Assembly (NCBI RefSeq): GCF_003423665.1
Contig: NZ_BFBY01000006.1
Coordinates: 53,195 to 117,194, forward strand
DNA: 64,000 nucleotides
Source of the DNA: Lactobacillus rodentium
GTDB lineage: Bacteria; Bacillota; Bacilli; Lactobacillales; Lactobacillaceae
Reading direction: 5' to 3'
Below are positions 53,950 through 63,000 of the stretch, in pieces; within the stretch, counting starts at the first letter, position 1; each line of letters opens with the position of its first letter. The notes under the pieces were generated by a model. It saw only the letters and a list, made by a program, of their open reading frames with translations. It made no database searches and was not told the origin of the DNA. A program made the translations under genes and the position numbers.

Positions 53950-54663
53950 TCATTTCATATATAAAGCCTGCTTACCTTGTTGATTAAAACTACCTTCGAT
54001 ATTTTTCCAGGAAACAGCTTGATTTTTATGACCATAAGGATTATTTACATAAACAATTTTTTTCTTTTTATTATATCCAGTAATCACACAAGCATGAGAT
54101 GAAGGTGTAACTTTTACTTTACCACTATGAGTTTGCCAAGTACGCATATCATTAACTGGTTTAAATTTTAGAGTCGAAATAATCATCACGGGATGACCAT
54201 CACTAACTAATTTCATTACTTGCATGAAAGAATGGCCAGTATAGTTTTGAATGCGGTTAGTATATTTATGAGCTACATCATAAAGCGGCTCATTATAAAC
54301 ACACCAACCAGCGTTGGCAATTGTCATATAACCCACAAATCCTTTATGAGGATTACCCATATATTTACCTCCTTCAAATGAAGGAACATGTTTAATATGC
54401 CGGGCTAAAGTTCGTTTAGTAACATTTACATCATAGTAATTTAAAAGCATTGAGAGGGCAGTTACTTCGCAGCCATTAGGATACTCAGGAAATTGGTTTT
54501 CAATGGGAACATCAAGTTGTTGTTCTGGTTTCATTGTAAGCCAATCCCATTCATCAATTACTTTTTCGTGATTTAAATCGATAAAAATTCCTCCAGCGGT
54601 TAATAAGAGGAGAATGATGGCAGATATCCAAATACCACGATGTGTCTTCTTTTTTTTACGCAT
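53950..54663 (-). CDS. Membrane-anchored C39-like peptidase family protein
   Basis: This 237-residue protein has an N-terminal anchor: basic MRKKKKTHRG, then a membrane helix (about residues 11-28). The outer part is a papain-like fold of the peptidase_C39_2 type. The Cys lies in YPNGCEVTALSMLLNYY, the His in SSHACVITGYNK and an Asn in VYVNNPYG, so the catalytic triad appears complete. It lacks any ABC transporter, so it is not a bacteriocin exporter. Similar proteins in Firmicutes are of unknown substrate. The gene runs towards the toxin locus but is closed by its own terminator. Confidence 0.8.
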   Translation of the reverse strand: MRKKKKTHRGIWISAIILLLLTAGGIFIDLNHEKVIDEWDWLTMKPEQQLDVPIENQFPEYPNGCEVTALSMLLNYYDVNVTKRTLARHIKHVPSFEGGKYMGNPHKGFVGYMTIANAGWCVYNEPLYDVAHKYTNRIQNYTGHSFMQVMKLVSDGHPVMIISTLKFKPVNDMRTWQTHSGKVKVTPSSHACVITGYNKKKKIVYVNNPYGHKNQAVSWKNIEGSFNQQGKQALYMK

Positions 54664-54793
54664 AATTATTTAATTCCTATTTTAATTTTGTTCTTAATTA
54701 TTATAACAGATAAAGTATATAGGACTAGGAAAAAGTTAGTTACACTAAGGTATAATGTATAACTATAAAGATTAAGAGAGGGGAGCTAAGTTA

Positions 54794-55234
54794 GTGAGTA
54801 GAAGAGAGCCTGTTACTTTAACAAATATGTGTATGATAAAAAATAAAGATAAAATTTTGGTATTGGATCGCAATGATCCCGTTTGGCCCGGATTAACTTT
54901 TCCTGGTGGTCATGTTGAAGAACATGAATCATTTCATGATTCAGTGATACGTGAAGTCGAAGAAGAAACTGGACTTACAATTAAGAACCCTAAACTTGCC
55001 GGTGTTAAGCAATTTTATGATCAAGAAAATCATCGTTATTTAGTCTTTTTTTATATTGCTACGAAATTTGAAGGGCAAGTACAGGAAAGTAATGAGGGTA
55101 AACTGACCTGGATGACAAAAGATGAGTTGTTAAATTCAAAATTAGCCTATAACTTTGATCATGATTTACCAGTTTATTTTGATGAGACTATTAGTGAGCA
55201 TATGCTAGATGGGAAACGTGATGAACTTTTTTAG
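54794..55234 (+). CDS. Nudix hydrolase, MutT/MutX-like
   Basis: This 146-residue cytosolic hydrolase has the full Nudix box: Gly in GGHVEEHESFHDSVI and REVEEETGL, matching GX5EX7REUXEEXGU. The opening TLTNMCMIKN and the LDRNDPVWPGLTFPGG segment fit the MutX/8-oxo-dGTP diphosphatase group that cleans the nucleotide pool. The real substrate is unproven. The start is GTG 54794, 8 bases after GAGGGGAG. Confidence 0.85.
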   Translation: MSRREPVTLTNMCMIKNKDKILVLDRNDPVWPGLTFPGGHVEEHESFHDSVIREVEEETGLTIKNPKLAGVKQFYDQENHRYLVFFYIATKFEGQVQESNEGKLTWMTKDELLNSKLAYNFDHDLPVYFDETISEHMLDGKRDELF

Positions 55235-55262
55235 TTGTTTCAATGACTAATAAGTCTTATCG

Positions 55263-55290
55263 ATTGGTTTTTAAATTAAAAGCTCTAAGA
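55263..55290 (+). promoter_or_regulatory. Promoter of glsA
   Basis: TTGGTT at 55263-55268 and TAAGAT at 55285-55290 with a 16-base spacer. Confidence 0.45.
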
Positions 55291-55326
55291 TTAAAGTAAA
55301 AACATAAATAAAAAGAGGGAGATTTA

Positions 55327-56256
55327 ATGAACTTAAATTTAAATGCTTTAATTGCAAAAAACTTACCCAATCAACTTGAAGGAAAAGTAGCTAGTTACAT
55401 TCCCGCATTAGCTCAAGTTAATCCTAACCAACTGGGAATTGCCCTTTATGATTTAAAGAATCAGCAAATTATTGAGGCTGGCGACAGTGAAGTTAGATTT
55501 GCTATAGAAAGTATTTCAAAAGTTATTACCTTGTTATGGGCAATTAAAAAATTAGGTTTAAAGGAAGTTTTTAATTATGTCGGATCCCGGCAAACTGGTT
55601 TTGCTTTTAACTCAATTTTAAATATGGAAATAAATAAAGATGAACATCCTTTGAATCCCTTCGTTAATGTTGGTGCAATCATGACTACTTCCTTAATAGT
55701 TGAAGACAAACAAGCTTGCGTTCATCCTTTTGAAGAAATTTTGACTTTTGCAAAAGAAATTTGTCATGATCCTGATATCTATTTAGATGATACAATTTAT
55801 CATTCTGAAAAAAGAACTGGAGATTTAAATCGTTCGTTAGCATATTATCTTAAATCAGAAAAAATGATGATTGCTGAAGTTGAACCAAGCTTAGATACAT
55901 ATTTTAAACAATGTTCAATTATGGTAACTACTAAGAGTCTAGCAAATTTAGGTGCAGTTTTAGCAAATGATGGTATCAAACCATGGGATGGAAAACGCAT
56001 AATTTCAAGTGAAAGTGCTACTGCAACCAAGTCTCTTATGATGACAACTGGCTTATATAATCAATCTGGTACCTATTCACGCTTAATTGGTGTACCTACT
56101 AAATCAGGAGTTGGTGGAGGTTTAGTTTCTGCTGCTCCTCATAAATTTGGAATTGGTATCTTTAGTCCCGCTTTAAATAATGAAGGAAATAGTGTTGCAG
56201 GTTTAACATTACTTGAAGATGTTGCAAATAAACTTGATTTGAATATCTTCAAGTAA
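55327..56256 (+). CDS. glsA: Glutaminase
   Basis: This 309-residue serine-dependent beta-lactamase-fold glutaminase releases ammonia from glutamine. In lactobacilli the ammonia can help against acid stress. The S-x-x-K catalytic pair is in AIESISKVITLLWA (about residues 61-66). NPFVNVGAI and the GVGGGLVSAAPHKFGIGIFSP block near the end are diagnostic. The length is normal. ATG 55327 follows GAGGGAG. No glutamate/GABA exchanger accompanies it here. It is the last gene before dif. Confidence 0.94.
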   Translation: MNLNLNALIAKNLPNQLEGKVASYIPALAQVNPNQLGIALYDLKNQQIIEAGDSEVRFAIESISKVITLLWAIKKLGLKEVFNYVGSRQTGFAFNSILNMEINKDEHPLNPFVNVGAIMTTSLIVEDKQACVHPFEEILTFAKEICHDPDIYLDDTIYHSEKRTGDLNRSLAYYLKSEKMMIAEVEPSLDTYFKQCSIMVTTKSLANLGAVLANDGIKPWDGKRIISSESATATKSLMMTTGLYNQSGTYSRLIGVPTKSGVGGGLVSAAPHKFGIGIFSPALNNEGNSVAGLTLLEDVANKLDLNIFK

Positions 56257-56261
56257 AAAGA

Positions 56262-56345
<84 letters not shown>

Positions 56346-56392
56346 CTGTATTATTTATAAATGATCTTTAGTTAATTTTATTGATAATTATT

Positions 56393-56438
56393 AATCGATT
56401 TGTTGATGTCCTAATTACTTCAGCAAATCGATTTTTAT
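56393..56438 (+). terminator. Strong hairpin terminator downstream of dif
   Basis: A 14-bp stem (56393-56406 with 56420-56433, one G-U pair), 13-base loop, then TTTTTATTT. It could end transcripts from glsA that have crossed dif. Confidence 0.8.
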
Positions 56439-56898
56439 TTAGACTGATTTAATTATTTTTATTTATTGCTTCAACATCGTTTTTAACTAGCATAATTTTT
56501 ATTTTCTATTTATATTCTTATATCTGAATTACTTCATTTATATCTATAATTAGTTAATCTCTTAATGGATTTATTATTAGCTCATAAATTGCATAGTTGA
56601 TTAATTATTCATGTAAATACAGTTTAAATTCATTTAAATGCTCATATATGCATAAAATATCAAAACAATAAATATAGAAATATTTGAGATTTTTAGCAAC
56701 AATAGTATTAAGTGATAAAGAGCATAGCTTATAGATGATTAGATAAAGATTATTGCTATAAAAGCTATTAATCAAGATATTAGAACGATTAATGTAGCAA
56801 ATAAGACAATATAAAGTTATAAAATATACATCTGTAATAGAATAAATCTAAAAATTATACCGTAGAAATGCTGATATATCAGGTTATCTACATATGTT

Positions 56899-56926
56899 GT
56901 TCATTAAAATATTAGTTTTAATGAAC
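56899..56926. repeat. Perfect inverted repeat in the dif-xerS gap
   Basis: GTTCATTAAAA (56899-56909) and TTTTAATGAAC (56916-56926) with a 6-base centre. No T run follows, so it reads more like a protein site or a cruciform than a terminator. Confidence 0.45.
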
Positions 56927-56956
56927 ATTTATATGGCTTGTTACCTAAATTAAAAC

Positions 56957-56985
56957 TTAAATTTTAAGAGTATTTGAATTATAAT
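56957..56985 (+). promoter_or_regulatory. Promoter-like site before a short hairpin transcript
   Basis: TTAAAT at 56957-56962 and a perfect TATAAT at 56980-56985 are 17 bases apart. A terminator follows 15 bases later, so any RNA made would be about 50 bases, mostly hairpin. Confidence 0.4.
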
Positions 56986-56999
56986 TAAAAGTGACAATT

Positions 57000-57043
57000 G
57001 AGGGTTAAAGCTTAGAGTAATACTCATTGCTTAACCTCTTTTC
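57000..57043 (+). terminator. Nested hairpin terminator upstream of xerS
   Basis: GAGGGTTAAAGC (57000-57011) pairs with GCTTAACCTC (57029-57038) with two bulges. An inner GAGT/ACTC stem and a TTTTC tail complete it. Confidence 0.65.
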
Positions 57044-57053
57044 TATTATTATT

Positions 57054-57086
57054 AAGTTCTGTATCGCACAATACAGAACTTTTTTT
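57054..57086 (+). terminator. Second terminator directly upstream of the xerS promoter
   Basis: Perfect 11-bp stem AAGTTCTGTAT (57054-57064) with ATACAGAACTT (57071-57081) and a T run. It insulates xerS from upstream transcription. Confidence 0.88.
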
Positions 57087-57095
57087 GTACTTTTT

Positions 57096-57126
57096 TGCTA
57101 TAATTAAGGCATGCAAACATATGTTT
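57096..57126 (+). promoter_or_regulatory. xerS promoter with a downstream palindrome
   Basis: TGCTATAAT at 57096-57104 is a perfect extended -10. The palindrome AAACATATGTTT (57115-57126) lies just after the expected start point, where a repressor would act. It resembles a weak LexA box. Confidence 0.5.
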
Positions 57127-57150
57127 TTATTATGCATTATTAGGAGTTTT

Positions 57151-58227
57151 ATGTTGGAAACTAGTAAATACCTTGAATTAATTAAAGCAGAATTACAACA
57201 AATGCCTTCATTTGTACACGAATATAATTTAGTTACAAATCATTCACTTGCTACCTCGTATCAATATTTAACTGAAATTAGACGTTTCTTTGATTGGCTT
57301 AGACAAGAGAATATTTCTTCTGCTAAGAATAATAAAGCTATTGACTATACTACCCTTGAACATTTACAAAGAACTCAAATAATGCTTTATGTAGACCATT
57401 TAAAGCATATTAAGAATCAGCAAGGAAATTTAAATTCTCCTACTACTATTAACCGCTCGTTAAATGCTTTGCGCTCACTATTCAAGTTCTTAACTGTTAC
57501 TTCTGAACATCAAGATGGTGAACCATACTTTTATCGGAATGTAATGCTAAAAGTAAAATCTTTAAATGATACTCAAACTCTTAATTATCGTGCTCATATG
57601 CTTGAATCTCATATGTATACTGGGCAATTAAAGTATGATTTCTTTGATTTTTTAAATTCTCAATATGAAAAGCAATGTAGTCCACGCGCACGTACTTCCT
57701 TTTTAAAAAATAAAACCAGAGATTTAGCGATAATTGCATTGATTTTCGGCACTGGAATTCGCGTATCTGAGTGTGCTGGAGTTGATGTTGATGATATCAA
57801 TTTAAAAAATGCTAATTTGGAAGTTACTCGTAAAGGTGGACAGCATGATAGTGTTCCGATTGCTGCATGGACTTTAGACTACATCAAAGCCTATGCTGAA
57901 AAAAGAACAGTATTTTATTCACCGTTGAATCGTGAAAATGCATTTTTCTTAACTACATGGCATGGAAAGACTCGTCGGATAACTAGCAACGCCATTGAAA
58001 AAATGGTTAGCAAATATTCAACTGCCTTTGGCCATCCGCTTACGCCTCATAAATTACGACATACTGTAGCTAGTGAACTTTATGCGGTTACCAAAGATCA
58101 AGTATTAGTTGCTCAGCAATTAGGTCAAAAAGGAACTTCAGCAACCGATCTTTATACCCATATTGATCAAACCAAACAACGCGAAGCATTAAATAAGATT
58201 AGTAAAAAAGATAAAGAAAGTAAGTAA
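57151..58227 (+). CDS. xerS: XerS-like tyrosine recombinase
   Basis: This 358-residue tyrosine recombinase, about 55 residues longer than the XerC and XerD of this window, fits the XerS type that acts alone on dif-like sites in streptococci and lactococci. The N-terminal domain has YQYLTEIRRFFDWL. The active residues are Arg in GTGIRVSEC, Lys in TRKGGQHDS, His-x-x-Arg in HKLRHTVASEL and Tyr in TDLYTHI. The sixth position, His in XerC/XerD (LGH), is Gln here (LGQKG). ATG 57151 follows TAGGAG; an earlier in-frame start at 57085 lies in the terminator. rarA begins 4 bases after it. Confidence 0.82.
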   Translation: MLETSKYLELIKAELQQMPSFVHEYNLVTNHSLATSYQYLTEIRRFFDWLRQENISSAKNNKAIDYTTLEHLQRTQIMLYVDHLKHIKNQQGNLNSPTTINRSLNALRSLFKFLTVTSEHQDGEPYFYRNVMLKVKSLNDTQTLNYRAHMLESHMYTGQLKYDFFDFLNSQYEKQCSPRARTSFLKNKTRDLAIIALIFGTGIRVSECAGVDVDDINLKNANLEVTRKGGQHDSVPIAAWTLDYIKAYAEKRTVFYSPLNRENAFFLTTWHGKTRRITSNAIEKMVSKYSTAFGHPLTPHKLRHTVASELYAVTKDQVLVAQQLGQKGTSATDLYTHIDQTKQREALNKISKKDKESK

Positions 58228-58231
58228 AGTT

Positions 58232-59575
58232 ATGACAGAAGATATTTCACTTTTTCCAGAAGATGAATCAGCTAATAACCATTTTAAAGAACCATTAGCT
58301 GCTAAAATGAGACCTAGTTCCCTCTCAGAAATGGTAGGACAAGAACATTTACTAGCAGAAGGTAAACCTTTACGTCAAATTATCGATGAACATATTCCTA
58401 CCTCATTAATTTTATGGGGACCTCCTGGTACTGGTAAAACGACCTTAGCCCATGTAGTGGCCAATGAACTTCATTATCCTTTTGAACAATTTAATGCCAG
58501 TATTGAAAATAAATCGCAATTAACTAAAATCATTCATCACCATCCTCATGAATTGTTTGTTTTGCTATTGGATGAAATTCATCGTTTAACTAAGCCAATT
58601 CAAGATTACTTATTACCTTACCTAGAAAACGGTCATATTTTATTAGTTGGTGCAACGACAGAAAATCCAATTCTTTCTTTGGTACCAGCGGTTAGATCAA
58701 GATGTCAGATCTTTGAATTTGAAGCTTTAAAGATTGATGATGTCGAAAAAATGATTGTACGTGCTGCTAAGCAAGTATTCAATTATGAGATTCCAAGTGA
58801 AATTGCTCATATGATTGCTAATACTGGTAATGGAGATTTGCGCACTAGTTTGAATGTGCTTGAGACGCTTTTTGCTATGTATCATGAAAAATTAACGGTA
58901 GAACAAGTAAAGGCATTTAGTAGACAACAACACTTAACTTATGATAAAGATGCTACACAGCACTATGATTACTTATCTGCCTGGCGTGATTCGGTTGAAG
59001 GATCGGATGCCGATGCAGCGCTCTATTATTTAGCAGTTTTGCTTGAAGCTGGTGATTTGGAGTCAGTGGTTCGGAGTTTAAAAGATATGAGTGCATTGGA
59101 TCTAGGATTAGCTGATCCAGCTCGAGCAACGCAAATAATTACTTTGGCTAATACTGCCTTGGAAATTGGCTTACCTCGCGCAACTACTCATGTAGCAATG
59201 GCAACAATGTTATTAGCTATTAGTCCACGTTCCGATTCGGTGATGCAAGCTTATCATCGAGCAGCACAAGATGCCAAGCATCCTAATAAACATCCAATGC
59301 CAACTTATTTACGTGATTCTCATTATCGTGGAGCAGATAAATTACGTGGTGCGGGAGTGATGAAAAATATGTTTGCTCAACCAAGGAAGGTTGCTAAACA
59401 AGCCTACTTACCAGAAGACTTAATTGGCAAGCATTATTATGAACCTGCTCCTAACAAAAATGAACAAACTTTATACTATCAATATCAAAAATTGTTTGAA
59501 TATATTTATGATAAGCCATTTAAAGAAAATAATGATTTATCTCATTTTGAACACTTTAATCCTTATCAAGAATAA
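58232..59575 (+). CDS. rarA: Replication-associated recombination protein RarA (MgsA)
   Basis: This 447-residue clamp-loader-like AAA+ ATPase acts at stalled forks. The Walker A is LWGPPGTGKTTLAH, Walker B LLLDEIHRL and sensor 1 VGATTENP. The C-terminal tetramerisation domain follows, with GLADPARATQII and DAKHPNKHPMPTYLRD. The opening DISLFP is typical. ATG 58232 lies 4 bases after xerS, so they form a two-gene operon of recombination proteins near dif. Confidence 0.94.
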   Translation: MTEDISLFPEDESANNHFKEPLAAKMRPSSLSEMVGQEHLLAEGKPLRQIIDEHIPTSLILWGPPGTGKTTLAHVVANELHYPFEQFNASIENKSQLTKIIHHHPHELFVLLLDEIHRLTKPIQDYLLPYLENGHILLVGATTENPILSLVPAVRSRCQIFEFEALKIDDVEKMIVRAAKQVFNYEIPSEIAHMIANTGNGDLRTSLNVLETLFAMYHEKLTVEQVKAFSRQQHLTYDKDATQHYDYLSAWRDSVEGSDADAALYYLAVLLEAGDLESVVRSLKDMSALDLGLADPARATQIITLANTALEIGLPRATTHVAMATMLLAISPRSDSVMQAYHRAAQDAKHPNKHPMPTYLRDSHYRGADKLRGAGVMKNMFAQPRKVAKQAYLPEDLIGKHYYEPAPNKNEQTLYYQYQKLFEYIYDKPFKENNDLSHFEHFNPYQE

Positions 59576-59616
59576 AAGGTGCTACTAGGTTTAATTCCCT
59601 GGTAACACCTTTTTTG
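59574..59616 (+). terminator. Terminator of xerS-rarA
   Basis: A 15-bp stem with one mismatch and one G-U pair (AAAGGTG paired with CACCTTT at the base), then T. Confidence 0.85.
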
Positions 59617-59619
59617 TAA

Positions 59620-59910
59620 TTATTTTGAATATTGTTTAAATTCTTCAGGAGTAAGTAGTTTACTCTTTCCAGTTTTGAATTCCTTGATTGATTTTTGTAA
59701 CGCAGCTCTATTTGCCTCACTACTCAAAAGATAGTTTGTCTCCATCCATGAATTATATTGTTTTTCAGAAATAATAACTACATTTTTATTCTTTGGTCTT
59801 GCTACCACTACAGTATCGTCGTATTCACTAATATCGTCAGCAATTTTATTAAAGTTGTTTTGTAAATCTCGTGCAGTGACAACTTTTAATTGGTTAGGTA
59901 TATAGTACAT
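59620..59910 (-). CDS. Phd/YefM family antitoxin without a toxin gene
   Basis: This 96-residue protein has an N-terminal DNA-binding Phd/YefM fold (VTARDLQNNFNKIADDI, then VVVARPKNKNVVIISEKQYNSWMET) and a C-terminal region, probably disordered, of the kind that wraps a toxin. These antitoxins repress their own promoter. A toxin gene (YoeB/RelE or Doc type) is expected directly downstream, but only 44 bases remain before the rarA end, so it is an orphan. ATG 59910 follows AGAGGTG. Confidence 0.8.
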   Translation of the reverse strand: MYYIPNQLKVVTARDLQNNFNKIADDISEYDDTVVVARPKNKNVVIISEKQYNSWMETNYLLSSEANRAALQKSIKEFKTGKSKLLTPEEFKQYSK

Positions 59911-59936
59911 CTTTTCACCTCTTAGTTTAAGAATGC

Positions 59937-59950
59937 TATGTGTCTACATA
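59937..59950. promoter_or_regulatory. Candidate operator of the Phd/YefM gene
   Basis: TATGT-GTCT-ACATA is a 5-bp palindrome with a 4-base centre, 27 bases upstream of the antitoxin start. It suits autoregulation by a Phd/YefM dimer. Confidence 0.4.
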
Positions 59951-60003
59951 TTAACGTTATGCAGACCAGACTGTAAATTTTTAGTTCATCAATGTTTTTC
60001 TCG

Positions 60004-60042
60004 AAAATAAAACACTTATCCCCTTTAGAGATAAGTGTTTAA
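60004..60042 (-). terminator. Terminator of the surface protein gene
   Basis: On the - strand an 11-bp stem (60040-60030 with 60020-60010) encloses a 9-base loop and is followed by TATTTT. Confidence 0.8.
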
Positions 60043-60055
60043 AAAACTATAACTA

Positions 60056-63000
60056 TTAGCGTTTTTTCTTTTTAGTTGTAGCAATTCCCATTAAACCGGT
60101 CAAACTCAAGGTAGCTAGACCAAGCATTGAAAGTGCTACGGAATTCTTTTTACCAGTTTGAGGTAAAAGTTTTTCAGTATTTCTATATTTCTTAGGAACT
60201 ACTTTAGTTGGATTAGTTCTTGCAGAAACAAATGAATCTGAAGTAATGTTTCCTGATTTAACAGGGACGTCTTCATCCGGTACTTCAGGAGTTGGATCTG
60301 GATCCGGTGTTGGATTACTTGGTGTTGGTTTTTGAGGAACTTGTTTTTCAGGTATTTCTGGATTTGGAATATCAGGAATGTTTATGTCTGGGATAGGTGC
60401 AATTGGAAGATCTGGTTGTTCTAAAGGTTCACCGGGAATGCCGATTTCTGCAATTGGCTTATCTGGTTGTTCTAAAGGTTGACCAGGAATACCAATATTC
60501 TTGTATGGTAATTCAGGTTGTTCTAACGGAATACCAGGAATTCCTCCTTCGAATTTAGGAAGTTCTGGTTGTACTATTGGCTTGCCTGGGATGCCCTTTT
60601 TATCAGCTATCTTGGCTGGTACATCAATGAATTCTTTAGGTTTAGTGTAAATTACCTTGGTTTTAAATTTACCATCAGTATTATTTTCGCCTAAAACAGT
60701 ATCTTGATGAGCAGTCTTGATATCAACATCATAACCATCAACTTTTGGTGAATCAATATCCTTAAAGTTAGTAGTTGGAACAAACTTGTCACCCTTCTTA
60801 ATGAATTGGACAATTTGAACGACATCATCAGGATTCTTATCTAACCCAACGTAATGAATAGTCCAAGTAGATTGACGACTTTCCATTGGATCAGGCAAGT
60901 CAGTACCTGGTTGATCTTTAAGATAAGGCACAGTAGTTACATAATTAATGTCACTATCGTTCTCACCTAGTTTAGTATCTTGGTGCACAACTGCATTTTC
61001 ATCCAGCTTATAAATACTATACCCATCTACCTCTGGAGATTTAACATCTACAAATTGCTTATCTGGAACATAACCTGAATCATGTACTTCATTAGTTACC
61101 TTATCAGTATAAACAGTACGGGTGAAGGTTACTTTTTGTTGTTTAGATTCAGGATTATGATCTGTACCAACATAATTGATAGTCCAAGTAGCCTGACGTA
61201 CAGTCTTTTCAGGAGTAGTGTAACCATGCTTTAAATGAACTTCGAAGACATTTTTTGCATTATCTGCTTGATATTTATCGGATTCAAAGTTATTAGATAC
61301 TTTTACATAGCCTTCATCCTCAAAGGTTTTAATTTGATCATCTACATCAGTAGGAAATTCAATTAATTTACCAAACTTACCATCTGCATTATCGGTTTTT
61401 AAAATTTTATTGTCAGTATCATCGATGTAAGTGATCTTCGCATTTTGATCATTGGCAATATAAGTGACAGTCTTTTCAATGTTCTGATCGCCAAAGTTAA
61501 CTATAATTGCATCGATTGCTGCAACATCAGGAGTATAACCGGTAATTTCTGGAGAGTCTACTTTCACAAAAGTTTGCGGCTCAACTGGATTCCAAGTTAC
61601 ATCCTGAGTTACAAGATCTTTAGTACCAGTGCGTTTAAAATTAATAGTCTTAACTTTATCGGGACTTGCAGTAGTACCATCCTTATAGATATAGTGAATG
61701 GTTTCAGTTACTGTACTATCATCTTCAACAGGTTTAGTGTCATGCTTCAGATGAACTTCAAAGTTTTGATCAGTTTGATAGTCATTATCGTAAATTAAAG
61801 TACTTTGACCAGCTGGAGACTTAGTCCCATCACTGACTAAGTCATAGCCTTGTTTCTTATATTCATTAATTCGATCTTCAGTAGAATAAACTGCCGTTTC
61901 ACCAGGTAAACCTTCAACTGAATCAGTTTGACCAAGCTGCTTGCCTTCAGTGTCATCAATATAACTAATATTGATCTTTTGCTTACCAACAACAGTCAAT
62001 TTAGCACTGTTTTGGTCGCCTGCTTTAATAATTGAAGTATGCTGTTCTACTTTATCAGGTATTTGAGGGGTAACACTAAGCATACTGAATAAAGCCAAAG
62101 CATTAGTATTACCGCCTCCATTAGTGTTAACGACATTGCCTCCAGTTGTATCATATACAACAGTAATTTTATAAATTGGAATTTGGGCATATCCACTGAC
62201 CTTATTTGTTTTGGCATCTTGTAAGTTTTTAATAACTTTTACAGGAAAAATTTTTGTTGGATTATCAGGATCATAGTCTTGCCAAAACCCATCTTTACCA
62301 CTATGCCCACCAGAAATACTTTTAAATTTGTAGCCTTTAAATGTTGGAACTCCCACTTCTGGTAGACCTTTTTCTAAAACGATATCGCCAACTATATCTC
62401 CAGTGATAGCATTGGTGTGATAGATTGCAATATCATTAATATTTTGGGGACCTGATGATCCTAAATCTCTACCGTCAACACTAACATAATTAACAGTTCG
62501 TCCGAGTTTCAACTTCTTAAAGGATGTTGAATCCATCACCGCTTGAGACATATATGCGTTTTTCCCGATATCAGTTTCAACAGTTGGGTCATAAGTATGC
62601 AAATGGATTTTCAAGCTTGATTTAGCTTTCAAACTATCAACAGTGGTAATGACTGCGGTAACTTGATCCCAATTATCTGGTTTCTTATTCCAAACGTGAG
62701 TAATCTTAGTGGAGCCTTCAGGAATAGCTGCTTCAAGTGCTGCTTTAGTTGGTTCATAGTTGCCATCTTTATCTTTAGTAAGTAAGGTGTCTAATGACTT
62801 ACCAACATCGCCTGTGACATACCAATTAGTAACATTTTCAGCGTTTTCTGCACCTTCTACTTCTACTTTACCGGTTAAGTGAGTATCAAATTCACTCTTA
62901 CCGTCCCCTCTATTAGGCAATACTGTAACTGCAAAAATGTTTTTATCATCATGATCAGTATTATTGGTAATAGTTGAAGTCAATTCAAACTTATTTGAAT

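Noticed and set aside
56462..56518. A 14-codon - strand ORF (MLVKNDVEAINKNN) in the AT-rich gap.
   Set aside because: It is very short, has no ribosome site, and an in-frame stop lies just upstream.
60392..60595. Regular 51-bp repeats that might suggest a CRISPR array.
   Set aside because: The repeats are directly adjacent without unique spacers and keep the reading frame of a Pro-rich wall-spanning region.
61445..61798. A 117-codon frame antisense to the surface protein gene.
   Set aside because: No ribosome site, no domain features, and the repeat modules of the real gene explain the sequence.
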